A DNA stretch of 64,000 nucleotides from assembly GCF_020711235.1 (NCBI RefSeq), contig NZ_JAJFAV010000005.1:1-64000 (forward strand), read 5' to 3'. The stretch is from Hymenobacter sp. 15J16-1T3B (lineage in GTDB: Bacteria > Bacteroidota > Bacteroidia > Cytophagales > Hymenobacteraceae). Made by a program: the position numbers and the translations under genes. Below the pieces are notes generated by a model that made no database searches, was not told the DNA's origin, and saw only the letters and a list, made by a program, of their open reading frames with translations. Shown piece by piece: positions 32,866-42,888 of this stretch (its first letter is position 1; every line of letters begins with the position of its first letter).

Positions 32866-35199
32866 ATGCGTAGCAACCGCATTCTGTTCTCTGGCGCCGC
32901 CGCGGCGGCCGCCTTCCTGGCCGCTTGCCAGGCATCTAAATCCCCTACCGCTAGCTCCTCTACCCCGCAGCCGGTGCTCATGACTTTGGGCACCCACGAA
33001 GTGCCCGCGTCGGAGTTTGCCTACGTGTACCGCAAAAACAACAGCTCCGCGCCCGATGCCGGCAGCAAAGCCAGTGTGCAGGAATACCTGAACCTGTACA
33101 CCAACTTCAAGCTGAAGGTCATCGAAGCCGAAGCCAAGGGCCTCGACACCACGCAGGCGTTCAAGCGCGAGCTGGAGGGCTACAAGCAGCAGCTGGCCCA
33201 GCCCTACCTGACGGAGAAAAGCGTCACGGACCAGCTGGTGCGCGAGGCCTACGACCACATGCAGAAGGAGGTCAACGCCTCGCACATTCTGATTCGCGTC
33301 ACGCCCGAAGCCGACCCCAAGGACACGCTGGCCGCCTACAACAAGATTGTGGCCCTGCGCCAGCGCGTAACCGGCGGCGAGGACTTCGAAAAGGTAGCCC
33401 GCGAAACGTCGGAAGACCCTTCGGCCCGCGAAAACGGCGGCCGTCTGGGCTACTTCACGGCCTTGCAGATGGTGTACCCGTTTGAAGCTGCCGCCTACAA
33501 GACGCCCGTCGGTCAGGTGTCGCAGCCGATCCGCACGCGCTTCGGCTACCACATCATCAAGGTCAACGACATGCGCCCGGCCCAGGGCGAAATCAAGGTG
33601 GCTCACCTGATGGTGCGCGCCACGCCCGGCATGCCCAAGGCCGACTCGGTCATGGCCAAGAAGAAAGTCGACGAGCTGTACAGCCGCCTGCAGAAGGGCG
33701 AGAACTGGGACAAGCTCGTGGCGCAGTTCTCGGAGGACCAGGGCTCGGCCGCCAGCGGCGGGGAGCTGCCGCCCTTCGGCACCGGCCGCATGATTCCCTC
33801 CTTCGAGGAAGCGGCCTTCAAGCTGCAGACGCCGGGCCAGCTGGCCGGTCCCGTGCAGACGCCCTACGGCTGGCACATCATCAAGCTGATCGAAAAGCAG
33901 CCGGTGCCCACGTTTGAGCAGTCGGAAGCTGGGCTGAAGCAGAAAGTAGCCAAGGACTCCCGCTCGGAGCTGAACCGCGCCGCTTTCATCAAGCGCGTGC
34001 GCACCGAAAACCACTTCACCGAAGTGGCTCCGGTGAAAGAGCTGCTGCTGGCCCAGGTCGACACCGCGCTGACGGCCGGCCACTTCAAAACCGACGCGTA
34101 CCTGACCAAGCTCAGCGCGGTGCCCGGTGCCAAAGGCAAAAAGAGCACCGTGGCCGGCGCCACGCCGGTCTTCACCATCGGCGCCAAGCCCTACACGGTG
34201 AAAGACTTCGCCGGCTACGTGGAACAGCACCAGCAGCCGCGCCCAGGCACCTCGCCCGCCTACGCCGCCCAGCTGCTCTACGACCAGTTCGCGGAACAGT
34301 CGCTGATGGACTACGAGCGCGCCAACCTGGAAACCAAGCACGAAGACTACCGCATGCTCGTGAAAGAGTACCGAGACGGGATTCTGCTGTTCCAGCTCAT
34401 GGACGAGAAAGTGTGGTCGAAGGCCATCGAGGACACCGTGGGCCTGCAGAAGTACTTTGCCGAAAACCAGGCCAAATACCAGTGGGAGCCGCGCGTACAG
34501 GCCACCGTCATCAGCGCCGCTACGCCCGAACTGCTCAAGAAAGCCCAGCAGCAGCTGGCCGTGGGCCAGTACGTGGTGCAGCGCGACATGCCGCCGCCCC
34601 TGGAGTTCCGCCCGAACTCGTTGGAAATGACCAAGCTGGGCCTGCAGAACCGTACCCGCCTGATGGAGCGCTTGGTCAACGAGCCTGAACTGAGCATCCG
34701 CATCACCGGCCAGATCAAAGCCGGCGAAAAAGCCAGCCTGGCCAAGGACCGCGCCCAGCGCGTGGTGCAGTTCCTGACCAACAGCAAAGTGTCGACGAGC
34801 CGCATCAGCTCGACCGCGGCCACGCGCCCCGGTGCTGCTGTAGCCAAGATCGAGCTGCTGACCACCCAGACCAGCGCCCTGGAGGAAATGCTCAACAACC
34901 AGGCGCAGAATCCGCTGGGCGTGCAGATTCAGCAGCGCGCCTTCCCCAAAGGCGACAACAAAGTGGTGGACGGCGTGCCCCAGCAGCCCGGCACCTACAC
35001 CGTGCAGCAGGACGGCCGCTACTACGCCGTGAAGGTGGAGAAAGTGCTGCCCGCCGGCCCCAAAACCCTCGCCGAAGCCCGCGGCCAGGCCACTTCGGAC
35101 TACCAAAACTACTTGGAGCAGCAGTGGGTGCAAGAGTTGCGCAGCAAGTACCCGGTGAAGGTCAACGAAGCCGAGGTCAGCAAGCTCACGACCAAATAA
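32866..35199 (+). CDS. PpiC/parvulin-domain lipoprotein foldase
   Basis: 777 residues. The signal peptide ends in a lipobox LAAC (Cys22). Two parvulin PPIase domains follow: ASHILIRVTPEADPKDT to GYHIIKVND (about 140-230) and VAHLMVRATPGMPK to YGWHIIKLIEKQ (about 245-345). A long C-terminal region includes LSIRITGQ, then LAKDRAQRVVQFL (about 609-650), which resembles an OmpA-like domain in pattern. It assists folding of envelope proteins. First of a pair with the SurA gene. The ATG at 32866 is preferred since it opens a proper signal peptide. Confidence 0.88.
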   Translation: MRSNRILFSGAAAAAAFLAACQASKSPTASSSTPQPVLMTLGTHEVPASEFAYVYRKNNSSAPDAGSKASVQEYLNLYTNFKLKVIEAEAKGLDTTQAFKRELEGYKQQLAQPYLTEKSVTDQLVREAYDHMQKEVNASHILIRVTPEADPKDTLAAYNKIVALRQRVTGGEDFEKVARETSEDPSARENGGRLGYFTALQMVYPFEAAAYKTPVGQVSQPIRTRFGYHIIKVNDMRPAQGEIKVAHLMVRATPGMPKADSVMAKKKVDELYSRLQKGENWDKLVAQFSEDQGSAASGGELPPFGTGRMIPSFEEAAFKLQTPGQLAGPVQTPYGWHIIKLIEKQPVPTFEQSEAGLKQKVAKDSRSELNRAAFIKRVRTENHFTEVAPVKELLLAQVDTALTAGHFKTDAYLTKLSAVPGAKGKKSTVAGATPVFTIGAKPYTVKDFAGYVEQHQQPRPGTSPAYAAQLLYDQFAEQSLMDYERANLETKHEDYRMLVKEYRDGILLFQLMDEKVWSKAIEDTVGLQKYFAENQAKYQWEPRVQATVISAATPELLKKAQQQLAVGQYVVQRDMPPPLEFRPNSLEMTKLGLQNRTRLMERLVNEPELSIRITGQIKAGEKASLAKDRAQRVVQFLTNSKVSTSRISSTAATRPGAAVAKIELLTTQTSALEEMLNNQAQNPLGVQIQQRAFPKGDNKVVDGVPQQPGTYTVQQDGRYYAVKVEKVLPAGPKTLAEARGQATSDYQNYLEQQWVQELRSKYPVKVNEAEVSKLTTK

Positions 35200-35222
35200 C
35201 GGGCGGCTCACTCGCCCTTGCC

Positions 35223-35261
35223 GTGGTGCCACGACTCTCCGGGTCGTGGCACCACTTTTTT
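35223..35261 (+). terminator. Intrinsic terminator after the PpiC lipoprotein gene
   Basis: A perfect 13-bp stem GTGGTGCCACGAC / GTCGTGGCACCAC, seven-base loop, then TTTTTT. It shows that the following SurA gene has its own promoter or depends on read-through. Confidence 0.92.
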
Positions 35262-35463
35262 GTAGCCGACCGTCAGCGGCCGCCGGGTCTGCAACCTCCG
35301 CGCGTTTCCCGGGCTCTTTCGGGCGTAGCGGGCCGGCTTTTTGTCTGCGCAGCTATTTATGTTGAAATTTACCGGCCGCTTTTGGCGTTTGCCCCAGCGG
35401 GGTGGAGGTGCCGGCCGTCATCGGGCGTTTGCCGGGCCCGCCACCGTTGCTTTTTCTTCTGAC

Positions 35464-36843
35464 ATGACCCACTTGTTTCGTTTCGCCGCCTTGCTGCTGG
35501 CCGTGCTGGTTTTCGGCAATGCTGAGGCGCAAACCCTGGCCGGGGTAGGCCGCTCGGGCCCCACCCGCCAAACCGTCGACGGCATCATCGTGAAAGTCGA
35601 CAACCAGATTGTGCTGCGCTCCGACTTGGACGGCATCTACCAGCAGCAGCTGCAGCAGGCCGAGGGCAAGCCCCTGCCGCCCGACATTCAGTGCAAGATT
35701 CTGCAGTCGCTCACGCTCAACAAGCTGCTGCTGGCCAAGGCTGAGACGGACTCGGTGGTGGTGGAAGACTCGCAGGTGAACAACGAGCTGAACCGCCGCA
35801 TGAACTACTTCATCCAGCAGATTGGCTCGGAGAAGAAGCTCGAAGAGTACTACAACAAACCCCTGCGTCAGCTGAAAGAAGAGCTGCGCATTCAGGTGAA
35901 GGAGCAGCTGGTGCAGCAGAAGATGCAGGACCAGATTGCCGGCAAGGTGACCGTGACGCCCCGCGAGGTGCGCCAGTTCTTCAGCAAGATTCCCAAGGAC
36001 TCGCTGCCCTATTACTCCACCGAAGTGGAAGTGGGTCAGATTGTGAAGCTGGCCAAGCCCGACGAGAAGGCCGAGCAGGCCGTGGTGGCCAAGATGAACG
36101 ACTTGCGCGCCCAGATCCTGGCCGGTGCCAACTTCGCCGAGCTGGCCAAGCAGTATTCCGAAGACGTGGCCTCGGCCAAGGACGGCGGCAACTTGGGCTT
36201 CTTCAAGCGCAAGGAGCTGGTGCCCGAGTACGAAGCCGCGGCCCTGCGCCTGGAGCCGGGCGGCCTCTCGCCCATTGTGAAGTCGCAGTTTGGCTACCAC
36301 CTCATTCAGCTTATCGAGAAGAAGGGCGACTCCTACAACACCCGCCACATCCTGATGAAGCCCGCCTCGGGCGGCGCCGACGTCGACGCCGCGTCGGCCG
36401 CGCTGCTCAAGCTTCGCTCGCGCATCGAGCACGACAGCATCACCTTCGCCAAGGCCGCCAAGGACAACTCCGAGGACAAGGAATCGGGCGCCAACGGCGG
36501 CCTGCTCGCCAACCGCCGCGACGGCAGCTCCTACATCCCGCTCGACCAGCTCGACCCGGCCATCTTCTTCACCATCGACACGATGAAGGTGGGCCGCATT
36601 AGCAAGCCCCTGCCCTACCGCACCGACGACGGCAAGGACGCGGTGCGCCTCATCTGGCTGAAGTCGAACACCCCGCCCCACCAGGCCAACCTTAAGGACG
36701 ACTACCAGAAGATTGCGCTGGCGGCGCTGAACCAGAAGAAAAATAAAGCCCTCGACGAGTGGTTCCTGCGCAACCGCAGCACCGTGTTTATCGAAGTAGA
36801 CCCCGAGTACGCCGGCTGCAAAGTGCTGGATACCCAACAATAA
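35464..36843 (+). CDS. surA: SurA-type periplasmic peptidyl-prolyl isomerase
   Basis: 459 residues. Signal peptide ending NAEAQ. The SurA N-terminal chaperone region follows (VDGIIVKVDNQIVLRSDLDGIY, about 38-60) with helices to about 170. The first PpiC domain spans about 180-280 (EVEVGQIVKLAKP to FGYHLIQLIEKKGD), then a second degenerate PpiC segment (RHILMKPASGGADVD, about 290-390). A C-terminal helix with a final disulfide-capable Cys completes it. Helps outer-membrane protein maturation. The ATG at 35464 is preferred over an upstream in-frame ATG without a signal sequence. Confidence 0.88.
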   Translation: MTHLFRFAALLLAVLVFGNAEAQTLAGVGRSGPTRQTVDGIIVKVDNQIVLRSDLDGIYQQQLQQAEGKPLPPDIQCKILQSLTLNKLLLAKAETDSVVVEDSQVNNELNRRMNYFIQQIGSEKKLEEYYNKPLRQLKEELRIQVKEQLVQQKMQDQIAGKVTVTPREVRQFFSKIPKDSLPYYSTEVEVGQIVKLAKPDEKAEQAVVAKMNDLRAQILAGANFAELAKQYSEDVASAKDGGNLGFFKRKELVPEYEAAALRLEPGGLSPIVKSQFGYHLIQLIEKKGDSYNTRHILMKPASGGADVDAASAALLKLRSRIEHDSITFAKAAKDNSEDKESGANGGLLANRRDGSSYIPLDQLDPAIFFTIDTMKVGRISKPLPYRTDDGKDAVRLIWLKSNTPPHQANLKDDYQKIALAALNQKKNKALDEWFLRNRSTVFIEVDPEYAGCKVLDTQQ

Positions 36844-36845
36844 GC

Positions 36846-36950
36846 GGTGGTCGGTTGTCCGTTTTTAGTTGTGAGGCCGCGCAGCCTAGCGGCGCGTAGC
36901 CCGACCATAACCAACTGACAACTCGCAACTGACACCTGATAGCTCCCCTT
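36846..36950. repeat. Foldback spacer with GTTGTC/GACAAC arms (family 3)
   Basis: The left part holds GGTTGTCC, then AGTTGTGAGGCCG; the right part holds ACCAACTGACAACTCGCAAC, then TGACACC. The arms are roughly inverse. A similar spacer lies at 45194-45290, which shares GTTGTCAGGCCG, then CTACCAACTGCCAACTGACACC-type ends. It fills the gap before the MoxR gene. Confidence 0.45.
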
Positions 36951-36951
36951 A

Positions 36952-37917
<966 letters not shown>

Positions 37918-37930
37918 TTAGAACCATTAG

Positions 37931-38042
37931 AACGTCATGCCGAGCGCAGCCGAGGCGGCTCGCGTGTTTAGCCGGATAGTCATCTAATTCTGCTATGCGG
38001 AGTCAGCACGCGAGATACTTCGCCCGGCTCAGCATGACGTTT
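37931..38042. repeat. Foldback repeat, GTCAT-type family 2 (copy E)
   Basis: The left end AACGTCATGCCGAGC pairs imperfectly with the right end GGCTCAGCATGACGTTTT. The interior has GGCTCGCGTG opposed to CACGCGAGA. Related to 3215-3384 and the half copy at 53351-53374. It fills the spacer between moxR and the 153-residue gene. Confidence 0.6.
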
Positions 38043-38061
38043 TGCTTTTCACCCTGAACCA

Positions 38062-38523
38062 ATGGAAGTCCAAGGCTACTACGACAGCTTTTCCCGCAAT
38101 CTGCACATGGTCGACGACGCGCTGCGCGCCGGCCTTGACTTGCGCACCACGGCGCTCGAAACCTCGCTGCCGCTGGAAGTCTACGTGCTCAGCGAAGTGC
38201 TCAACCACGGCGGCGGCAACTTTAAGCTGATCACCGACGGCTTGGCCCGCGTGGCCGAGTTCAAGCAGCAGTACGAGGCCAGCTTCGACGCCACCAACGC
38301 CATTATGCGCCGCCTGCTCGACGACGCGAAGGACTACATGAAGACGCCCGAGGGCCGCGTGTTGACCAAGGAAATGCTCATCCGCCGCCTGGAGTTTTTC
38401 AACGAAGCCGCCCGCCAGATGAACGTCATGCGCACCCAGCAGTCCTTGGGCAGCCCGGCGCAGTACCGCCACCCCCACCTATCGGAAGCCGCCCTGATTT
38501 CGACGCTGCCCGCGCAGCGCTAG
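38062..38523 (+). CDS. Hypothetical helical protein
   Basis: 153 residues, no signal peptide and no membrane helix. It is mostly helical and rich in charged residues (LTKEMLIRRLEFFNEAARQMNVM; DDAKDYMKTPEGRVL). It reads as a real gene by codon use and ends cleanly at 38523. I recognise no family. It follows moxR with a repeat-filled 144-base gap, so an operon link is possible but weak. ATG start. Confidence 0.7.
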   Translation: MEVQGYYDSFSRNLHMVDDALRAGLDLRTTALETSLPLEVYVLSEVLNHGGGNFKLITDGLARVAEFKQQYEASFDATNAIMRRLLDDAKDYMKTPEGRVLTKEMLIRRLEFFNEAARQMNVMRTQQSLGSPAQYRHPHLSEAALISTLPAQR

Positions 38524-38551
38524 GTACAGTTGAGCAGCGGCTTCCCCGGTA

Positions 38552-38733
38552 GTCATTGCTAGCAGAGCGAAGCAATCCTTTCTCTCCCGGTACGACGGCC
38601 CAACGGGCCGCCACTAAGCAAACAGCAGCGCCCGAAACTGATGCTACAGTTTCGGGCGCTGCTGTTTTCGGTCAGGAAGGACTGTGTCGGCGGTGCTACT
38701 GGGGAAGGATTGCCTTGCCCTGCTCGCAATGAC
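38552..38733. repeat. Diverged MITE-like foldback element (family 1, copy B)
   Basis: The left end GTCATTGCTAGCAGAGCG and right end CTGCTCGCAATGAC are the outer arms. Inside, a perfect 20-bp hairpin (38621-38640 with 38647-38666, loop ATGCTA) ends in TTTT and can act as a terminator. GGCGGTGCTACT, then GGAAGG, is shared with 4181-4370. It lies between convergent genes. Confidence 0.75.
38621..38668. terminator. Terminator-like hairpin inside repeat copy B
   Basis: The 20-bp stem AACAGCAGCGCCCGAAACTG with its inverse, followed by TTTTCGGT. It is placed where a bidirectional terminator for the convergent 153-residue and SDR genes would be expected. Confidence 0.8.
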
Positions 38734-38788
38734 GGCCAGTGCCACTTACTTCCCGACAATAACTGTCGATACGGGCTTGCTTATTGGC

Positions 38789-39673
38789 TTACCCTAGGTG
38801 CTTCCACTCGTCCTGCTTGCGGATTTCGGCGTGACCGTCGAGGGAGTGCTCCAGGTTCAATTCGCCTTTGGGTTCTTTCTTCAGGTCGCTGGGTACTTCG
38901 GCTCCGTGCGCGCCTTTGGAGTTGGTCACGCCACCGTCGGCGAAGAAGAGGGCCCCGGTGACGAAGCTGGCTTCGTCGGAGGCGAGGAACAGGTACACGT
39001 TGGCCATTTCCTCGGGTGTGCCGCGGCGGCCCAGCGGCACGCCCTCCACGGTCTGCTTTTCCATCTTGGCGTCCATCGGGCCGGTTTCCTTGTGCGTCCA
39101 GGCCGTGTCGACGGGGCCGGGGCACACGCAGTTGGCGCGCACGCCTTCCTTGGCCTGCTCCACGGCCACGCCCTTCATAAAGGCGTGCACGAAGCCCTTG
39201 GTGCCGCCGTAGGGTGTGTTTTGCGGCTCGCCCATCCAGCCCGCTTCGGAACCGGCCGACACCACGTTGCCGCGCGTTTTTTGCAGCTCCGGCATGGCCG
39301 CCCGCGTCATCATAAAGCAGGAATAGATGTTGTTTTTGACCATGTACTGAAACGCCTCCACCGGATACTTATCGATGGTGGCGGTAGCCGGAAACACGCC
39401 GGCGTTGTTGATCAGGATGTCGAGCTGGCCAAATTCCTTGACGGCCGTTTTCACGCAGGCTTCGGCATCTTCCTGTTTGCTGATGTCACCGGTGTAAGCA
39501 ATAGCCCGGCCGCCGGCCCGCTGAATTTCTTCGACGACCTGCTCGACCGGGTCTTCGGGAAAGCCGCACACGACAACGGCCGCGCCCTCGCGGGCAAATT
39601 TCTTGCTGATGGCCTCGCCGATGCCCGCGCCGCCGCCGGTGACAATAGCTACTTTTCCTGCTAAACGATTCAT
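38789..39673 (-). CDS. SDR-family oxidoreductase
   Basis: 294 residues of the classical short-chain dehydrogenase fold. NAD(P) is bound by TGGGAGIGEAISKKFAR (TGxxxGIG, about 12-19); NNAGVF is the structural motif, and the active site is Ser in GSEAGW with YGGTK (Tyr-x-x-x-Lys). Gly-rich ends typical of the family are followed by an extra C-terminal tail (about 255-294, LKKEPKGELNLEHSLDGHAEIRKQDEWKH) that I do not recognise. Substrate unknown. ATG start, no operon partner. Confidence 0.88.
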   Translation of the reverse strand: MNRLAGKVAIVTGGGAGIGEAISKKFAREGAAVVVCGFPEDPVEQVVEEIQRAGGRAIAYTGDISKQEDAEACVKTAVKEFGQLDILINNAGVFPATATIDKYPVEAFQYMVKNNIYSCFMMTRAAMPELQKTRGNVVSAGSEAGWMGEPQNTPYGGTKGFVHAFMKGVAVEQAKEGVRANCVCPGPVDTAWTHKETGPMDAKMEKQTVEGVPLGRRGTPEEMANVYLFLASDEASFVTGALFFADGGVTNSKGAHGAEVPSDLKKEPKGELNLEHSLDGHAEIRKQDEWKHLG

Positions 39674-39874
39674 GTGGGGTTGGGTGTGTTGGTGTGGAAG
39701 GTTGGCGCCGCCGCAGCAACGCCGTGCTAAGTGCTAACGGGCGGCCAAGTCCGGAGTTACTGTTTAGCTTGCTTCCCATCTAGAGCTACCACCTACCCTC
39801 CCGGCCAAAATGGGGCTTTTAGCGGGCGGCGTGTAACCGTCCGGCCCGCCCTTTCGTGTGGTATAGCGTTGCTT

Positions 39875-40411
39875 ATGTCCTTGTTGCCCCTGCTGGCGCC
39901 GGCCACGCTGCGTACCGCCCGCCTGCTGCTCCGCCCCTACCTGCTCACCGATGCTCCCGTCTTCTTTGCCTTGCTCGAGGCCGAGGCGGAGCGCTTGCAA
40001 CCGGCCTTCCCGCGCCGCGTGGCCGCCGTGCGCACCTACGCCGACGCCGAGCAGCAGCTGCGCCTGTTCCACGAGCAGTGGCGGCAGCGGCGGCTGCTCG
40101 TGTGGGGCATCTGGCAGCTGGGCTCCGGCCAGTACCTCGGCGACATCAGCCTGCAGCCCGATGCCCCGCGCATCAAGACCGGCGAAGTCGGCTACTACCT
40201 CGCAGCCAGCGCCGAGGGCCAGGGATTCGCCCGCGAAGCCCTGGCCGCCGTCGTCGATTTCTCCTTTGCCGTGCTGCACACCCGCCAGCTCACGCTGCGC
40301 TGTCGCCCCGACAACCAGCGCAGCCAAGCCACCGCCGAAGCCCTGGGCTTTCGGCGCGACGCGGCCGCCGACGAGCCCAGCGTCTGGCATTACGTGCTGA
40401 GCCGGGCCTAG
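39875..40411 (+). CDS. GNAT acetyltransferase (RimJ/RimL type)
   Basis: 178 residues of the RimJ/RimL type: LRTARLLLRPYLLTDAPVFFALLEAEAERLQPAFP at the N-terminus, GDISLQPDAPRIKTGEVGYYLAASAEGQGFAREALAAVVDFSF with acetyl-CoA motif A (EGQGFA), and RPDNQRSQATAEALGFRRD. It probably acetylates protein N-termini or a small amine. The ATG at 39875 is chosen; the longer frame adds residues without homology. Nothing downstream in the same direction before the convergent gene at 40442. Confidence 0.85.
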   Translation: MSLLPLLAPATLRTARLLLRPYLLTDAPVFFALLEAEAERLQPAFPRRVAAVRTYADAEQQLRLFHEQWRQRRLLVWGIWQLGSGQYLGDISLQPDAPRIKTGEVGYYLAASAEGQGFAREALAAVVDFSFAVLHTRQLTLRCRPDNQRSQATAEALGFRRDAAADEPSVWHYVLSRA

Positions 40412-40441
40412 TGAATCGTCCCCGCCAGGACGCCCAGGCAT

Positions 40442-41584
40442 CTAGTCCCGCTTGAGCGTGGCTAGGCGGAATTCGCGGTTGAAGTTGATGTAAGCCCCGA
40501 AGGAAAACTCGATTTGCTTGCTGGTGAAGTCGTAGAACGGCTCGAAGCGCGTGCTGAGCGTGAGGCCGTCGGTGAGGCGGTAGTCGCTGAAGAAGCGCAG
40601 AATCAGCAGTTGCCGGTTGCGCTCGGTGTAGTCGGGCGTCTTCACCGTGTAGGAAATTGACTGGTACAGTGGCCCGCCCAGCGGGGCCACAAACCCGTCG
40701 CCGCGCCAGTAGCTAACCTGAATCTTGGTGAAGCGCGTGTCGGCACCCAAATTCAGGTACAGGCCCGTACCACGCTTGTAGGGCAGTTCGTAAGTGAAAG
40801 AGTAGTCGTGGAAGTAGGTGCCGTAGAAATCCGCGTACCAGCTGCGCAGAAACCGGCGGCCCACTTCCTTGCGCACGCGCAGGCCGCTGGCAACGTTGAA
40901 GAGCGTCTGCAAGGGCGTTTCGATGGTGTCGAGCTGCCCGCCGCGGTGGGTGGCCAGAAACTGAAACGGCACCCGCACCAACCAGCCGCTGGAGTCGCGC
41001 ACCACGGCCGCGTCGGCCACGAGGCCGCCCGCAATGCGCTCCTGGAAGTTGCTGAAGCGGTACTGCTGCCGCTGCCAGTCGACCCAGGCATCCACGGCCC
41101 AGCGGCGCGTGGTGTACTGGTACTGCATGCCTTCCTCGAGCCGGTTGAGCATCACCCGCTCGAAGTCGAACAGCGGCTCGATGTAGTTGTGGTTGAGGTT
41201 GCCCTCGATGTTGCCGAACAATATGCGGTGCGGGCCGTGCTCGTAAATGGCCGTAAACAACGGCCGCACCTGCCGCAGGCGCGGGTTGCCGTAATCCTTC
41301 CACAAAAACACGCCCGCTTCCAGCCGCAACTCGGGGCTGGGGAAGTACACCAAGCGCGGCGCCAGCTGCGTGCCGTAGTAGGTGCGCCCCTCGAAAATCT
41401 TGTTGAAATATTCGTTATCCTTCGAAAACAGAAACGCATTCACGGCCAGCCGTAGCTGGTTGTCGTACTCCGGCCGCACCGGGGCGTGGTACTGAAACGC
41501 CCGGTTGTCGAGCTGCGCCCATGCTAACGTGTTTATAAAAAACAGAAACCCAGCTACTAATAGTTTTAGCAGAGAAATTCTCAT
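40442..41584 (-). CDS. Predicted outer-membrane protein, unknown function
   Basis: 380 residues. Signal peptide MRISLLKLLVAGFLFFINTLAWA, then a sequence of alternating aromatic and polar strands that ends FSFGAYINFNREFRLATLKRD, in line with a barrel. Trp/Tyr/Arg are abundant. I see no domain that I can name. It is divergent from recA with 162 bases between them. The mature N-terminus begins QLDNRAFQYHAPVRP. Confidence 0.65.
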   Translation of the reverse strand: MRISLLKLLVAGFLFFINTLAWAQLDNRAFQYHAPVRPEYDNQLRLAVNAFLFSKDNEYFNKIFEGRTYYGTQLAPRLVYFPSPELRLEAGVFLWKDYGNPRLRQVRPLFTAIYEHGPHRILFGNIEGNLNHNYIEPLFDFERVMLNRLEEGMQYQYTTRRWAVDAWVDWQRQQYRFSNFQERIAGGLVADAAVVRDSSGWLVRVPFQFLATHRGGQLDTIETPLQTLFNVASGLRVRKEVGRRFLRSWYADFYGTYFHDYSFTYELPYKRGTGLYLNLGADTRFTKIQVSYWRGDGFVAPLGGPLYQSISYTVKTPDYTERNRQLLILRFFSDYRLTDGLTLSTRFEPFYDFTSKQIEFSFGAYINFNREFRLATLKRD

Positions 41585-41746
41585 ATATTTATTGCCCCGA
41601 AGGCACGAAAACCAGAACGGCAGTGTTAGAAAAAGCTGCCTGAGACGGACGCTAGCGCGGTTTTACCGTACTAAGCTCCACTGCCGGCGGCACCGCTTCT
41701 CAAGCGACTTTCAAACCTACATCATATTCCACAACGCACGCACAAC

Positions 41747-42835
41747 ATGGCTGCTACCACTGACAAGACGGTGAACCAGAACGCCGAGAAACTGAAGGCG
41801 CTCCAGCTCACGATGGACAAGCTCGACAAGGCCTACGGCAAGGGCACCGTCATGAAGCTGAGCGACAACAAGGTCGGCGACATTGCCGCCATCAGCACCG
41901 GTTCGCTCGGGCTTGATATTGCCCTCGGTATCGGCGGCCTGCCCAAGGGCCGCATCGTGGAAATCTACGGCCCGGAATCGTCGGGTAAGACCACGCTGAC
42001 CATGCACGCCATTGCCGAAGCCCAGAAGAAGGGCGGCATTGCCGCGTTCATCGACGCCGAGCACGCCTTCGACCCGATCTACGCCCAGAAGCTTGGCATC
42101 GACACCGAAAACCTCCTCATTTCGCAGCCCGACAACGGCGAGCAGGCGCTGGAAATTGCCGACCAGCTCATCAGCTCCGGCGCCATCGACATCTGCGTAA
42201 TTGACTCCGTGGCCGCCCTGGTGCCGAAAGGCGAACTGGAAGGCGACATGGGCGACTCGAAAGTGGGTCTGCACGCTCGCCTCATGAGCCAGGCCCTGCG
42301 TAAGCTCACCGGTACCATCAACAAGACCGGCTGCTTGTGCATCTTCATCAACCAGCTGCGCGAGAAAATCGGCGTGATGTTCGGCTCGCCCGAAACCACC
42401 ACCGGCGGTAACGCCCTGAAGTTCTACGCCTCCGTCCGCCTCGACATCCGCCGCATCGGCCAGATCAAGGAAGACAAAGACAACGTGACCGGTAACCGCA
42501 CCAAGGTGAAGGTGGTGAAAAACAAAGTCGCGCCGCCCTTTAAGGTGGTCGAGTTTGACATCATCTACGGCGAAGGCATCAGCAAAGTCGGCGAAATCCT
42601 CGACTTGGCTACCGACATGGGCATCATCGCCAAGTCGGGCTCCTGGTTCAGCTACAACGGCAACCGCCTCGGCCAAGGCCGCGAGGGCGTGAAGACCATC
42701 CTGCAGGACAACCCCGAACTGGCCGACGAAATCGAAGCCAAAGTACGGGCCATGGCCAAGGGTGAACCCGAAGTTCTGGAAGCCGCCATTCCGGTGGACA
42801 TGAGCGGCCCCGAGGACGGCGAAGACACGCTGTAA
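41747..42835 (+). CDS. recA: Recombinase RecA
   Basis: DNA strand-exchange ATPase that also triggers LexA-type autocleavage. 362 residues. Walker A is GPESSGKTT (about 66-74), with [19 protein letters not shown] and NKVAPPFK the RecA signature. The C-terminus is the usual acidic tail (GPEDGEDTL). ATG start. No recX or lexA nearby. The upstream 160 bases contain no clear SOS box that I can recognise. A textbook terminator follows. Confidence 0.98.
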   Translation: MAATTDKTVNQNAEKLKALQLTMDKLDKAYGKGTVMKLSDNKVGDIAAISTGSLGLDIALGIGGLPKGRIVEIYGPESSGKTTLTMHAIAEAQKKGGIAAFIDAEHAFDPIYAQKLGIDTENLLISQPDNGEQALEIADQLISSGAIDICVIDSVAALVPKGELEGDMGDSKVGLHARLMSQALRKLTGTINKTGCLCIFINQLREKIGVMFGSPETTTGGNALKFYASVRLDIRRIGQIKEDKDNVTGNRTKVKVVKNKVAPPFKVVEFDIIYGEGISKVGEILDLATDMGIIAKSGSWFSYNGNRLGQGREGVKTILQDNPELADEIEAKVRAMAKGEPEVLEAAIPVDMSGPEDGEDTL

Positions 42836-42855
42836 TCGGCTGCCTGCTGAGTTAG

Positions 42856-42888
42856 AAAAGCCCGCTGCGAATTGCAGCGGGCTTTTTT
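42856..42888 (+). terminator. Intrinsic terminator of recA
   Basis: A perfect 13-bp stem AAAAGCCCGCTGC / GCAGCGGGCTTTT with loop GAATT, followed by T residues to 42888. Confidence 0.95.

Noticed and set aside
32857-35232. Long minus-strand reading frame opposite the PpiC lipoprotein gene
   Set aside because: Antisense shadow, His/Val/Leu-rich, with no signal or domain.
41585-41746. SOS box before recA
   Set aside because: I see no convincing palindrome of a known LexA type in the spacer, and Bacteroidota boxes vary too much to call by eye.
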